The notes under the pieces were generated by a model that ran no database searches, had not been told where the DNA came from, and was given only the letters and a program-made list of their open reading frames with translations. From assembly GCA_034003585.1 (NCBI GenBank), contig JAVEYH010000075.1, positions 1 through 16,815 on the forward strand: a stretch of DNA of 16,815 nucleotides. Reading direction: 5' to 3'. Below are positions 1 through 7,057 of the stretch, in pieces. This DNA is from JAPXSY01 sp034003585. GTDB taxonomy: Bacteria > Verrucomicrobiota > Kiritimatiellia > RFP12 > UBA1067. The position numbers and the translations under genes are program-made. Every line of letters starts with the position of its first letter. Within the stretch, counting starts at the first letter, position 1.

Positions 1-23
1 CTAGGGGGCGCGGCGTCAGCCCC

Positions 24-52
24 CCCGGAAAGCCCTTGTCGGGCTCTCCGGG
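24..52 (+). terminator. Strong hairpin, possible terminator of the gene left of the window
   Basis: Positions 24-35 pair with 41-52 in 11 of 12 positions (one A/C mismatch) around the loop TTGTC. No T-run follows, so an intrinsic terminator is not proven. It could equally be an RNA-processing hairpin or part of a repeat. Strand is assumed from the direction of the next gene. Confidence 0.25.
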
Positions 53-152
53 TCCCGGGGCTTCCCCGCCACTGCAGCGACCTTCCCCACTTTTCGAGAA
101 GCGTGCATTTCATTTTGCACTTCGCAGAGGTAAGCCCGCCGACGGTGCGCGC

Positions 153-181
153 TTGACCGCGACGGAGGTGCGGATTACACT
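153..181 (+). promoter_or_regulatory. Sigma-70-type promoter for the SemiSWEET-like gene
   Basis: TTGACC (153-158) and TACACT (176-181) are separated by exactly 17 bp. This predicts a transcription start near 188 and a leader of about 43 nt containing the GGGGG-type ribosome site before the ATG at 231. It is the best-matching promoter on the + strand of this window. Confidence 0.6.
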
Positions 182-230
182 ACACGGCATAGAAGGTGTT
201 GTTCAGCTTGGCGAGACACGGGGGGATACA

Positions 231-503
231 ATGAGGTTGTCCAAAGTTCCGGAGCACGTTTTCGAATCCATCGGTGTGGTTTTCGGAATTGCCGCTTTGC
301 TGCTGATTGCCGTGCAGATTCACGCGGAATGGGTCAACCCTGAGCCGACCACACTCTCCCCTGTTTTTGTGACGGGCTTCATGGTGAATTATCTTTTCTG
401 GTGTCTGTACGGCGTCCGGTTCCGCCGTTTCGCCATGTGGTTTGTGAACGGGGTCGCCATGCTGCTTCAGCTATGCCTGCTCGGGGTCGCGCTTTTTACG
501 TGA
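231..503 (+). CDS. SemiSWEET/MtN3-like small sugar transporter
   Basis: This encodes a 90-residue membrane protein with three predicted helices (about residues 9-32, 42-60 and 64-89), the size and layout of bacterial SemiSWEETs, which dimerise to carry sugars passively across the inner membrane. The pattern after helix 1 fits the family: a TLSP segment, then FW-x-x-YGV in helix 2 and an Asn (in FVNGVAM) in helix 3. The usual Pro-Gln pair of helix 1 reads Val-Gln. I chose the ATG at 231 because a GGGGGAT ribosome site lies 4-10 bases upstream and a promoter precedes it; the longer frame from 36 adds only implausible sequence. It lies 272 bp before the sialidase gene, so it might carry a sugar freed by that enzyme, but this is inference. 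Family assignment comes from motif recall, not a search. Confidence 0.6.
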   Translation: MRLSKVPEHVFESIGVVFGIAALLLIAVQIHAEWVNPEPTTLSPVFVTGFMVNYLFWCLYGVRFRRFAMWFVNGVAMLLQLCLLGVALFT

Positions 504-650
504 ACGCAGGTTCCGGAACCCTGAACCGGCCCCCTTGTCCCGATGCCCCGGGCCGTCAGGCCGGCTGCCGCCCCCGATCCGGCGGCGCCAGCCGCGGTTG
601 CATTGTTGCCCCCTGCCGCCGGGCCCATCGTACCCTGCCGTCCAGAATGC

Positions 651-676
651 AACGATATGACAAATCGCTTATCGTT
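651..676. promoter_or_regulatory. Perfect inverted repeat, candidate operator
   Basis: AACGATA (651-657) and TATCGTT (670-676) form a perfect 7-bp inverted repeat with 12 bp between the arms. It lies in a relatively AT-rich pocket about 100 bp before the sialidase start and about 25 bp before an extended -10-like TGGTATCTT (698-706). That position suits a transcription-factor site controlling the sialidase. No -35 match is evident, and no regulator gene lies in the window. Confidence 0.35.
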
Positions 677-775
677 ACCGTTCTCAACACAGGCATGTGG
701 TATCTTCTGTCCGTAGTTGAGCCAGGGAAAGAAGGTCAGCGGGAAATTTCAGGAAACAGGAAAAGGGGGGGGAGG

Positions 776-2011
776 ATGGAAAAGAGAGGGACGGGTTGGT
801 TTTGGGGCGTGGCGTGCGGATGGATCGGCGCGGTGATGTCGGCCGGGGCGCAGGAGCGGCCGGCGATGATTTGCGGCGCGCCGGCGCGGCAGGCGCGCGC
901 CGAGATCCTCTGGACCCGCGTGATCTGCAAGCAACCGGGGCGGTACATCGGCTGGCCGTCGGTGTGCGTGCGCGGGAACGGCGAGGTGCTGGCGGTTTTT
1001 TCGGGTGACCGCGATGAGCACGTCTGCCCGTTCGGCAAGGTGCAGATGGTGCGCAGCGCGGATCAGGGTGAGACCTGGTCCGCCGCAGCCACGGTCTGCA
1101 ACTCGCCGCTGGATGACCGCGATGCGGGGATCATCGAGCTTCCCGACGGGACATTGCTGGTGGCTTGGTTCACCTCGCTGGCTTATGAGTCGAGCATCCG
1201 GGATCGCGCGGCGCTGAAACCCGGTTCGCCGCTCTTCTATTGGTGGCTGCATGATGAGAAAGTGCTGCCGGAAGTAAAAAAGGCGTGGCTCGGTTATTTC
1301 ACCTGCCGGTCCTCCGACGGCGGCAAGACGTGGGAAGCCCCGGCACGCACTCCCGGCACCGCGCCGCACGGCCCGATCGCGTTGAAGGACGGGCGGCTGC
1401 TGTATGTCGGCAAGACGTATGCCGGGACCGCGGGCATCTATGGCCGCGGGGAGGCGGAGCTTTCCGTGGCCGAGTCGCGGGATCAGGGCCGCTCCTGGCA
1501 ACGCGTCAGCGCGATCCCGCTGCCGGACGGCGAGCGGATCGGGGCGTTTCACGAGCCGCACGCGGTGGAGACCGCGGACGGGCGGCTGGTGGCGCAGATC
1601 CGCTATCACGGCAAGGGCGGGTGCCTGTGGCAGTCCGAGAGCGCCGATGGCGGCAAGACTTGGGCTACGGCACACCAGACGCAACTGGCCGGTCTGCCGC
1701 CGCACCTGCTCCGGCTGCGCGACGGGAAACTGGTTTCCGTGTACGGGCGGCGTTTCGATCCGTACGGGGAGTACGCCTGTCTCAGCGACGATCACGGCCG
1801 CACCTGGGATCTCGCGCACGAGATCAGGCTGGCGGGCGCGCCCGGCCTCGGGCGGCTGCGTCCGGGCGGCGGCGGCCACCGCGACGGCGATCTCGGCTAT
1901 CCCGCTTCCGGCGAATTGCCTGACGGCAGTATTCTGACGGTCTATTACCAGCCGGAGCAGGAGGGGGAGAAGCCCTGCCTGATGGCGACCCGGTGGCGTG
2001 TCACGGAATGA
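776..2011 (+). CDS. Secreted sialidase-family protein (BNR repeats)
   Basis: The 411-residue product has an N-terminal signal peptide (about residues 1-25) and five Asp-box/BNR motifs of the S-x-D-x-G-x-T-W type, at residues 94-101, 179-186, 234-241, 289-296 and 337-344. This spacing is typical of a six-bladed sialidase propeller. The expected role is release of terminal sialic acid from glycoproteins outside the cytoplasm. A segment GWPSVCVRGNGE (59-70) sits where sialidases carry the first catalytic arginine motif. I could not place the full arginine triad, so another glycoside specificity is possible. The ATG at 776 is directly preceded by a GGGGGGGAGG purine run; the open frame upstream to 401 is not credible protein. 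Neighbouring lyase and mutarotase-transporter genes support a sialic acid role. Confidence 0.75.
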   Translation: MEKRGTGWFWGVACGWIGAVMSAGAQERPAMICGAPARQARAEILWTRVICKQPGRYIGWPSVCVRGNGEVLAVFSGDRDEHVCPFGKVQMVRSADQGETWSAAATVCNSPLDDRDAGIIELPDGTLLVAWFTSLAYESSIRDRAALKPGSPLFYWWLHDEKVLPEVKKAWLGYFTCRSSDGGKTWEAPARTPGTAPHGPIALKDGRLLYVGKTYAGTAGIYGRGEAELSVAESRDQGRSWQRVSAIPLPDGERIGAFHEPHAVETADGRLVAQIRYHGKGGCLWQSESADGGKTWATAHQTQLAGLPPHLLRLRDGKLVSVYGRRFDPYGEYACLSDDHGRTWDLAHEIRLAGAPGLGRLRPGGGGHRDGDLGYPASGELPDGSILTVYYQPEQEGEKPCLMATRWRVTE

Positions 2012-2238
2012 CGCGGCGGGAAATACAACAAAACGACAATTCGCATTTCATGAACGTTTGCGGGAGACGGAAAGGATACACTGTTCCCTCACGGTGGCGC
2101 GGTGTTCCGGGACGCCGGTACGGGACCCTTCCGCGCCGCCACCCCGCGCCGGGAACGGCGCGGGCCGCTTTTTTGAAACCGGGGTTGACCGGACAGGCCA
2201 GCCTCAGAGAACGGTACGACAGCAGAAAGAGATGAAAC
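2012..2238 (+). promoter_or_regulatory. Leader region upstream of nanA with overlapping hairpins
   Basis: This 227-bp gap starts with an AT-richer stretch (about 2020-2060), followed by a -10-like TACACT (2077-2082) without a good -35. GGCGCGG occurs at 2096-2102 and 2157-2163, and CCGCGCC at 2131-2137 and 2144-2150. The second CCGCGCC is the 5' arm of the terminator at 2143-2174, so the upstream GGCGCGG could pair with it instead. This is a possible attenuator. A TTGACC (2185-2190) after the terminator could be a -35 for nanA, but no good -10 follows at normal spacing. Confidence 0.3.
2143..2174 (+). terminator. Rho-independent terminator after the sialidase gene
   Basis: An 8-bp perfect GC stem (2143-2150 with 2157-2164) closes the loop GGGAAC. 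Four bases later comes a run of six T residues (2169-2174). It lies 131 bp after the sialidase stop and 64 bp before the lyase start, so it probably ends the sialidase transcript or acts conditionally in the leader of the lyase operon. Confidence 0.75.
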
Positions 2239-3132
2239 ATGGATTATGAGGAGATGAAGGGGGCGTATTCGGCGTTGTTCACGCCGTTTACCCGGGACAA
2301 CCGCCTCAATACGGAGATGGTTGGGCGTCTGGTGGAGCACCAGCTCGGGAGCGGGCTGCGCGGGTTTTTTGTGGCCGGGTCCACCGGCGAGGGCATGCTG
2401 ATGACGCTGGAGGAGCGGAAGACGCTTCTGGAGGCCGTCATTCAGGCCAACCGCGGGCGCGGCAAAATCATCGCCCACGTCGGCGCGGTGCGGACCGAAG
2501 ATTCGGTGGCGCTGGCGCGGCATGCGGCCGACGCGGGGGCGGATTGGGTCTCTTCCGTGCCGCCGGTCTATTTTTCGCAGACCTTCGAGGGCACGCTGTA
2601 CCACTATCGCGCCATTGCCGAGGCGACGGACCTGCCTTTCATGGTGTACGCGTTCCGCACCACGGTCGAGCCGGAGCGCGACCTGCGACTCTTCGGCATC
2701 CAAAATCTCAAGGGGATGAAATTCACCAACTCCAACTACTACAGCATCCAGCAGCTGCAGCGGCACCTGGACCGGCCGGCGCTGTTCCTGTCGGGCATGG
2801 ATGAACTGCTGGTCGCGGCGTTGGCCATGGGGTGCTTTCAGGGGGGTATCGGCACGACGTACAATCTGCTGCCGCGCCATTTCGCGGAGATCTGCCGGCA
2901 GGTGTCGGACCGCAACGATGCGGCCGCGGCCCGGCCGTTCCAGGCCGAGGCGAACGCGGTGATCGCGCTGATGCTGAAGTACGGCAACATGTCGTACGCC
3001 AAGGCCATGATGCGCTTCATCGGTCTGGATTGCGGCACGTGCCGCGGTCCGATCCCGCCGCTGGACGAGGAGCAGTACGCGCGGTTCGCGGAGGAGTTGC
3101 GCCAGCAGGGGATTTTGAAGGAGGCGCGGTAA
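2239..3132 (+). CDS. nanA: N-acetylneuraminate lyase (DHDPS/NAL family)
   Basis: The 297-residue TIM-barrel aldolase matches the usual family length of about 300. It is expected to split N-acetylneuraminate into N-acetylmannosamine and pyruvate in the cytoplasm. The carboxylate-binding motif GSTGEG is at residues 47-52, the active-site Tyr at 137 (in MVYAF) and the Schiff-base Lys at 161 (in GMKFTNS), close to the E. coli NanA positions Tyr137 and Lys165. Tyr111 (PPVYF) matches the tyrosine contributed across the subunit interface. The start at 2239 has an AGAAAGAGA ribosome site; the next ATG (2254) sits directly against a GAGGAG and is too close. It heads an apparent operon with the mutarotase-transporter fusion. 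Other pyruvate-dependent aldolases share the fold, but context favours sialic acid or a close relative. Confidence 0.85.
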   Translation: MDYEEMKGAYSALFTPFTRDNRLNTEMVGRLVEHQLGSGLRGFFVAGSTGEGMLMTLEERKTLLEAVIQANRGRGKIIAHVGAVRTEDSVALARHAADAGADWVSSVPPVYFSQTFEGTLYHYRAIAEATDLPFMVYAFRTTVEPERDLRLFGIQNLKGMKFTNSNYYSIQQLQRHLDRPALFLSGMDELLVAALAMGCFQGGIGTTYNLLPRHFAEICRQVSDRNDAAAARPFQAEANAVIALMLKYGNMSYAKAMMRFIGLDCGTCRGPIPPLDEEQYARFAEELRQQGILKEAR

Positions 3133-3233
3133 AGAGGGACAACGTCGTCATGGGGTGTTGAACCAAGCGAGAGGGCAAGCGCGTAACGTTCACCGTTCGG
3201 ATGCGCGACATGGGGGAGGGGGATGGGCTCGTC

Positions 3234-5990
3234 ATGGTAGCGAAAAGGTTGTGCATGGGCGGCGCACTGGTGTGGGCAGGTTTGGCGTGCGCGCGGGGCG
3301 CGCCGCCCGTGGCCATCGAATGGTCGGAGGGTTTCCGCCTGCCGCAGCGGGAGGACGGCCGCGCGGCGCTCGGAGTCGCCGCGCCATTCTTCGGCGAGCA
3401 CAACCGGGTCGCGCTGTTGGCCGGGGGATCGAACTTCCCTGACGAGCCGCTGGTCACGGGAGGGAAGAAACGCTGGTACGCGGAGGGGTATGCGCTGCTG
3501 CCGGGCGCCACGAACTGGCTGCCCGCCGGAACCTTGTCGCGGCCGACGGCGGAGGGGATGTCGGCCACCACGCCGCGCGGCGTGGTCTGCATCGGCGGCG
3601 GCGCGGACGGCGAACGTTTCGCGTCGGTGTTTCTGCTGACTTGGGACGCAACCCGGCGGCAGGCGGTCGAAACGCCCCTGCCGGATTTCCCCTGCCCCAT
3701 CCGGCTCGGCGCGGCGGCGGCCAAGGGCAACCGCGTGTTTGTGGCGGGCGGCGAGGGAATCGAGGCGCTGCCGGGCGACGTCTGGACGCTGGATCTGGAC
3801 GCGCCGGAACGGGGGTGGCGTCCGCTGCCGACGTTTCCCGGGGTCCGGGGCCGCATGCAGGCCCAGGCCTTTGTGCAGAACGGCGACCAGAAACGCACCT
3901 TCCTGTACGTGATCGGAGGGTACGCGAAAAAGGGGGCGGCCTCGGGTGGGGACGGTCCCCCGAACCGTCCGCGGACGCCTCGGGGAGGCGTCCCTGCCCA
4001 AACAAGCGAAGCCTACGCGCTGACCGACGGGTATGCCTATGATCTCGCGCAGCCGGATGACGCCGGCGTTTGGCAACCCATCTCGCCGGTCGTCCCCAAG
4101 GGCGCTGACCGGCCGGCGTGGCCGCTCATCGGCGCGAAGTGCGTAACCAGCGGCGACCAGCACGTCCTGTTCTTCGGCGGGTTGGACGCCGCGTATTTCG
4201 ACGGAAACCAGCGCAAGATGGCGACGCTAACGGGCGAGGCGCGGGAGGCGCAGCGGATCGCCTATCAGTCCGCCATGCCGTCAACCTGGAACCGCGCCGT
4301 CCTGGTCTACCACACGGTCACTGACCGCTGGTTCGAGCTGGGCGAGGTGCCCTTTCCGCCTGTGGCGGCGGGTGCGGCCATCCTGCGGGCAGACGGCAGT
4401 GTGCTGCTCGCCTCGGGGGAGGTCATGCCCGGCATCCGCACGCCGGTCTGCGCGGTCGGCCGGTTCACGGCGCAACGCCGTTTCCACGCGCTCAACTGGC
4501 TGGTGATGGGGGTGTATTTCGGCGGGTTGGCGGGCATGGGCGTCTGGTTTCTGCGCAAAAAAAAGAGTGCGGACCAGTTTTTCAGGGGCGGGGGGCATAT
4601 TCCCTGGTGGGCGGCGGGCATGAGTATCGTCGCGGCCATGGCGAGTTCCATCTCGTTTCTCGCCGTGCCGGCGCTGGCCTATATGTCCGACTGGCGTTAC
4701 CTGCCCAAATGTTTCTGCATCGTGCTGATTCCGCCGTTGGTGATCCGGTGTTATCTGCCCTTCTTCCGCAAACTGAACCTGACCTGCGCGTACGAATATC
4801 TCGAGTTGCGTTTCGATCTGGCGTGCCGCCTGTTCGCCAGCCTGGCCTTCAACCTGTACATGGTGGCGCGCGTGGCGGTGGTGGCGTACCTGCCGGCCCT
4901 CGTGGTGGCGGCGGCCACCGGTCTGAATGTGAACCTCTGCATCATCGTGGTCTGCCTGCTGACGATCCTCTACTGCGCGACAGGCGGAATCGAGGCGGTG
5001 ATCTGGAGCGATGTGGTGCAGTGCCTGGTGCTGATCGGCGGATCGGTGGCGCTGTTCGCGATGCTGGTCGGCGGAAGCGACGGCGGGTTCGCCGGGGCCG
5101 TCACGCTCGCCGCGCGGGCGGGCAAACTCCGCACATTCGATTTCGCGTTCGATTTCTCGCAACCGGTGATTTGGGTCGTGCTGATCGGCGGGATCATCGA
5201 GTGTTTCATCTCCTACACCAGCGACCAGTGCGTGATTCAGCGTTACATGACCACCCAGAACGTGCGCGAGGCCGGCCGGAGCCTCTGGCTGGCCGTGCCG
5301 CTCTCTCTGACCTCGCTGATCTACTTCGGCATCGGCACCGGACTCTATACGTACTATCGGAGTCACCCCGAGCGGCTGGCGGTGACCATGCCGAAAGCCG
5401 ACTCCATCCTGCCGGAGTTCATGGTGAACGATCTGCCCGTCGGTTTGGCGGGTCTGGTGATCGCCGGACTTTTCGCGGCCACGATCACCACCCTGGCCGC
5501 GAATCTCAACTCGTCCGCCACCTCGCTCACCAGCGATTTTTTCGTGCGGCTGCGTAGGCGCGGGACGTCGGACCGCGCGCAGGTCCGCTGCGCGCAGATC
5601 TGCACGGTGGCGGTCGGTTTCGCGGGGATGGCGGGAGCGCTGATCCTGGCGAACGTGGAGATCCGCGCCATGTACGACCAGTTCCTCAAATTCATCGGGA
5701 TTCTGACGAGCGGTTTGGCCTGTCTGTTCCTGCTCGGCATTTTCGCCCCCCGCGTGGGTGCGGCGGCGGCCCTGTGCGGACTGATCGCGAACTATGTGGT
5801 GTGCATCGGCCTCGACCAAATGACGTGGGCCTGGAAACCGCATCTGCTGCTGTACGGGCTGATCGGAATCGTGACGTGCCTGGCGGTCGCGCTGGCGGGA
5901 AGCGCGGTGTTCCCCAACCGCAAGACGGGGATCGAGGGGCTGATCTGGAGAAACGCGCAGCCGGACTTGCCGATTCTGAAATCCCGGTAA
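3234..5990 (+). CDS. Fused sialic acid mutarotase (permuted NanM kelch) and sodium:solute symporter
   Basis: The 918-residue product has a signal peptide (1 to about 22), a kelch beta-propeller (about 25-415) and an SSS-family permease from about 421 to the end with roughly a dozen helices. The propeller carries kelch-type GG motifs (AGGSNFPD 63-70, VIGGYA near 226-231, FFGGLD near 313-318) and ends with GEVMPGIRT, resembling GEAKPGLRT in the middle of E. coli NanM/YjhT, so blade order is circularly permuted. The permease keeps the SSISF and NSSATSLTSDFF stretches, which resemble family sodium-site segments. It should interconvert sialic acid anomers outside the membrane and import the sugar with sodium. 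I chose the ATG at 3234 because it begins a clean signal peptide after a GGGGGAGGGGG run, although the spacing is long; ATGs at 3201 and 3210 are alternatives. Residues 238-255 are encoded by an inserted palindromic repeat. Confidence 0.85.
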   Translation: MVAKRLCMGGALVWAGLACARGAPPVAIEWSEGFRLPQREDGRAALGVAAPFFGEHNRVALLAGGSNFPDEPLVTGGKKRWYAEGYALLPGATNWLPAGTLSRPTAEGMSATTPRGVVCIGGGADGERFASVFLLTWDATRRQAVETPLPDFPCPIRLGAAAAKGNRVFVAGGEGIEALPGDVWTLDLDAPERGWRPLPTFPGVRGRMQAQAFVQNGDQKRTFLYVIGGYAKKGAASGGDGPPNRPRTPRGGVPAQTSEAYALTDGYAYDLAQPDDAGVWQPISPVVPKGADRPAWPLIGAKCVTSGDQHVLFFGGLDAAYFDGNQRKMATLTGEAREAQRIAYQSAMPSTWNRAVLVYHTVTDRWFELGEVPFPPVAAGAAILRADGSVLLASGEVMPGIRTPVCAVGRFTAQRRFHALNWLVMGVYFGGLAGMGVWFLRKKKSADQFFRGGGHIPWWAAGMSIVAAMASSISFLAVPALAYMSDWRYLPKCFCIVLIPPLVIRCYLPFFRKLNLTCAYEYLELRFDLACRLFASLAFNLYMVARVAVVAYLPALVVAAATGLNVNLCIIVVCLLTILYCATGGIEAVIWSDVVQCLVLIGGSVALFAMLVGGSDGGFAGAVTLAARAGKLRTFDFAFDFSQPVIWVVLIGGIIECFISYTSDQCVIQRYMTTQNVREAGRSLWLAVPLSLTSLIYFGIGTGLYTYYRSHPERLAVTMPKADSILPEFMVNDLPVGLAGLVIAGLFAATITTLAANLNSSATSLTSDFFVRLRRRGTSDRAQVRCAQICTVAVGFAGMAGALILANVEIRAMYDQFLKFIGILTSGLACLFLLGIFAPRVGAAAALCGLIANYVVCIGLDQMTWAWKPHLLLYGLIGIVTCLAVALAGSAVFPNRKTGIEGLIWRNAQPDLPILKSR
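3945..3998 (+). repeat. Palindromic double-hairpin element, copy A, in frame inside the mutarotase domain
   Basis: This 54-bp element is nearly identical to 6965-7018; with one extra matching base to the left, 52 of 55 positions agree, differing at 3948, 3957 and 3996. It contains two hairpins: 3950-3956 with 3964-3970, and a perfect 9-bp stem 3973-3981 with 3985-3993. Its ends form a longer inverted repeat kept through G-T wobbles. It is exactly 18 codons and encodes GGDGPPNRPRTPRGGVPA, in a loop between kelch strands, with the reading frame intact on both sides. Confidence 0.85.
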
Positions 5991-6021
5991 TCCTGCAATC
6001 TTGGCTGGAAAGAGGCAAAAT

Positions 6022-6969
6022 ATGGCATTGGTGAAAGACGTGGACAACATCCGGCTGGGCGTGATCGGCATGACCGAAGGCAATGGGCACCCGTATTCGT
6101 GGAGCGCGATCCTCAACGGGTATGACCGGGAGCGGATGACGCGCGAGTGCCCCTTCCCGGGCATTCCGGGTTACCTGAACCTCCAGCCGCCCGGGGCGTT
6201 CGGGATCAAAGGGGTTGCGGTCACGCACGTTTTCTGCGACAACCCCGCGGAGGCCGCGCATGTCGCCGCGCTGTCGAAGATCCCGCATGTGGCCGCCGCG
6301 CCGGAAGCGATGATCGGCGCGGTGGATGCGGTGCTGATCGCGACCGACATCGGCGGCGAGCATGTGGCGCGCGCCCGGCCGTTCGTCGAGGCCGGCGTGC
6401 CGCTGTTCATCGACAAGCCGTTGTGCGACAACGCGGCCGACCTGACGGTGTTCGGGCAATGGGTGGACCGCGGCGCAACGATCCTCTCGTCCAGCTCCAC
6501 GCGGTTTGCCGCGGAATACGCGCCGTACCAGTTTCCGAACGCTCCGCTCGGGGCGTGGCGGTTCCTTGCCATGCCCATGGCCAAGAAGTGGGAGACGTAC
6601 GGCATCCACGCGCTGGAGGCGGTCTACAGCATCACCGGGCCGGGGTATGTGTCGGTCCGCAACACGGGCACGGAGGAGCGTAACCTCGTGCACCTGAAGC
6701 ACCGCTGCGGCGCGGATGTGGTGATCGCCTGCGGCAAGGGGATCGTGTACGGCGGCGCGATGACCCTGTGCGGCGCAAACGGCAACGCGTCCGTCGTGAC
6801 GCGCGACACCTTCGCCTCGTTCAAGGCGCAACTCGCGGAGTTCGTCGGCTACCTCAAGAGCGGCGTCCGTCCGTATCCGTTCACCCACACGGCGGAACTC
6901 ATGCGGCTGGTAATCGGCGGCATCGCGAGCCGCGAACAAGGCGGCGCTGAGATTCCGATTCGAGGGTAG
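6022..6969 (+). CDS. Gfo/Idh/MocA-family oxidoreductase
   Basis: The 315-residue product has an N-terminal Rossmann-like domain and a C-terminal substrate domain, expected to act with NAD(P) in the cytoplasm. The nucleotide region reads LGVIGMTEGNGHPYSW (12-27) rather than a plain GxGxxG. The family's EKP motif appears as DKP (131-133), and a catalytic-type histidine lies at 196 in YGIHALEAV. The ATG at 6022 has an AAAGAGGC ribosome site; the TTG at 6001 is less likely. It starts 31 bp after the transporter stop, so it is probably co-transcribed. MocA-family enzymes are known in sialic acid use (NanOx/YjhC with 2,7-anhydro sialic acid), but this one is divergent and its substrate is unknown. 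Its stop codon lies within palindromic repeat copy B. Confidence 0.75.
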   Translation: MALVKDVDNIRLGVIGMTEGNGHPYSWSAILNGYDRERMTRECPFPGIPGYLNLQPPGAFGIKGVAVTHVFCDNPAEAAHVAALSKIPHVAAAPEAMIGAVDAVLIATDIGGEHVARARPFVEAGVPLFIDKPLCDNAADLTVFGQWVDRGATILSSSSTRFAAEYAPYQFPNAPLGAWRFLAMPMAKKWETYGIHALEAVYSITGPGYVSVRNTGTEERNLVHLKHRCGADVVIACGKGIVYGGAMTLCGANGNASVVTRDTFASFKAQLAEFVGYLKSGVRPYPFTHTAELMRLVIGGIASREQGGAEIPIRG

Positions 6970-7018
6970 GGACGGTTCCCCGAACCGTCCGCGGACGCCT
7001 CGGGGAGGCGTCCCTACC
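6965..7018 (+). repeat. Palindromic double-hairpin element, copy B, at the mocA/SDR gene junction
   Basis: This is the more regular copy of the 54-bp element. It has perfect 10-bp terminal inverted repeats (GGTAGGGACG at 6965-6974, CGTCCCTACC at 7009-7018), an 8-bp hairpin (6970-6977 with 6983-6990, loop CCCCG) and a 9-bp hairpin (6993-7001 with 7005-7013, loop GGG). TAG at 6967-6969 is the stop codon of the upstream gene. The element fills over half of the gap before the dehydrogenase start and may act as an RNA-stabilising or processing structure, like REP elements. Confidence 0.85.
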
Positions 7019-7057
7019 GTTGCGACGGGGTTGCAGGGTTCAACAGGAGGAATGAGA

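Larger units (their letters stand above)
1..230. other. Non-coding left flank
   Basis: I see no convincing gene here. The open frame that reaches back to position 36 from the downstream gene has a proline- and arginine-rich, unconserved-looking N-terminus, so I treat it as untranslated. The stretch holds a strong hairpin at 24-52, a weaker stem-loop near 98-125 built on GTGCA/TGCAC, and a good sigma-70-like promoter at 153-181 for the gene at 231. Confidence 0.6.

Noticed and set aside
36..230. N-terminal extension of the SemiSWEET-like protein
   Set aside because: The extension is Pro/Arg-rich, overlaps the promoter at 153-181 and has no ribosome site; the ATG at 231 gives the normal family length.
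401..775. Upstream extension of the sialidase frame overlapping the SemiSWEET-like gene
   Set aside because: It would bury the signal peptide and reads as Cys/Arg-rich nonsense; the ATG at 776 has a strong ribosome site and a clean signal sequence.
1993..2240. Small ORFs in the gap between sialidase and lyase genes
   Set aside because: They run through the intrinsic terminator, lack ribosome sites and show no protein-like composition.
4281..6164. A 627-codon antisense frame over the symporter
   Set aside because: It is His/Arg/Gln-rich with no domain or ribosome site, and lies opposite a well-supported membrane protein gene.
3945..7018. The two palindromic elements as CRISPR repeats or transposon ends
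   Set aside because: Only two copies 3 kb apart, no regular spacers, no transposase between them and no target-site duplication that I can see; the genes between are a coherent operon.
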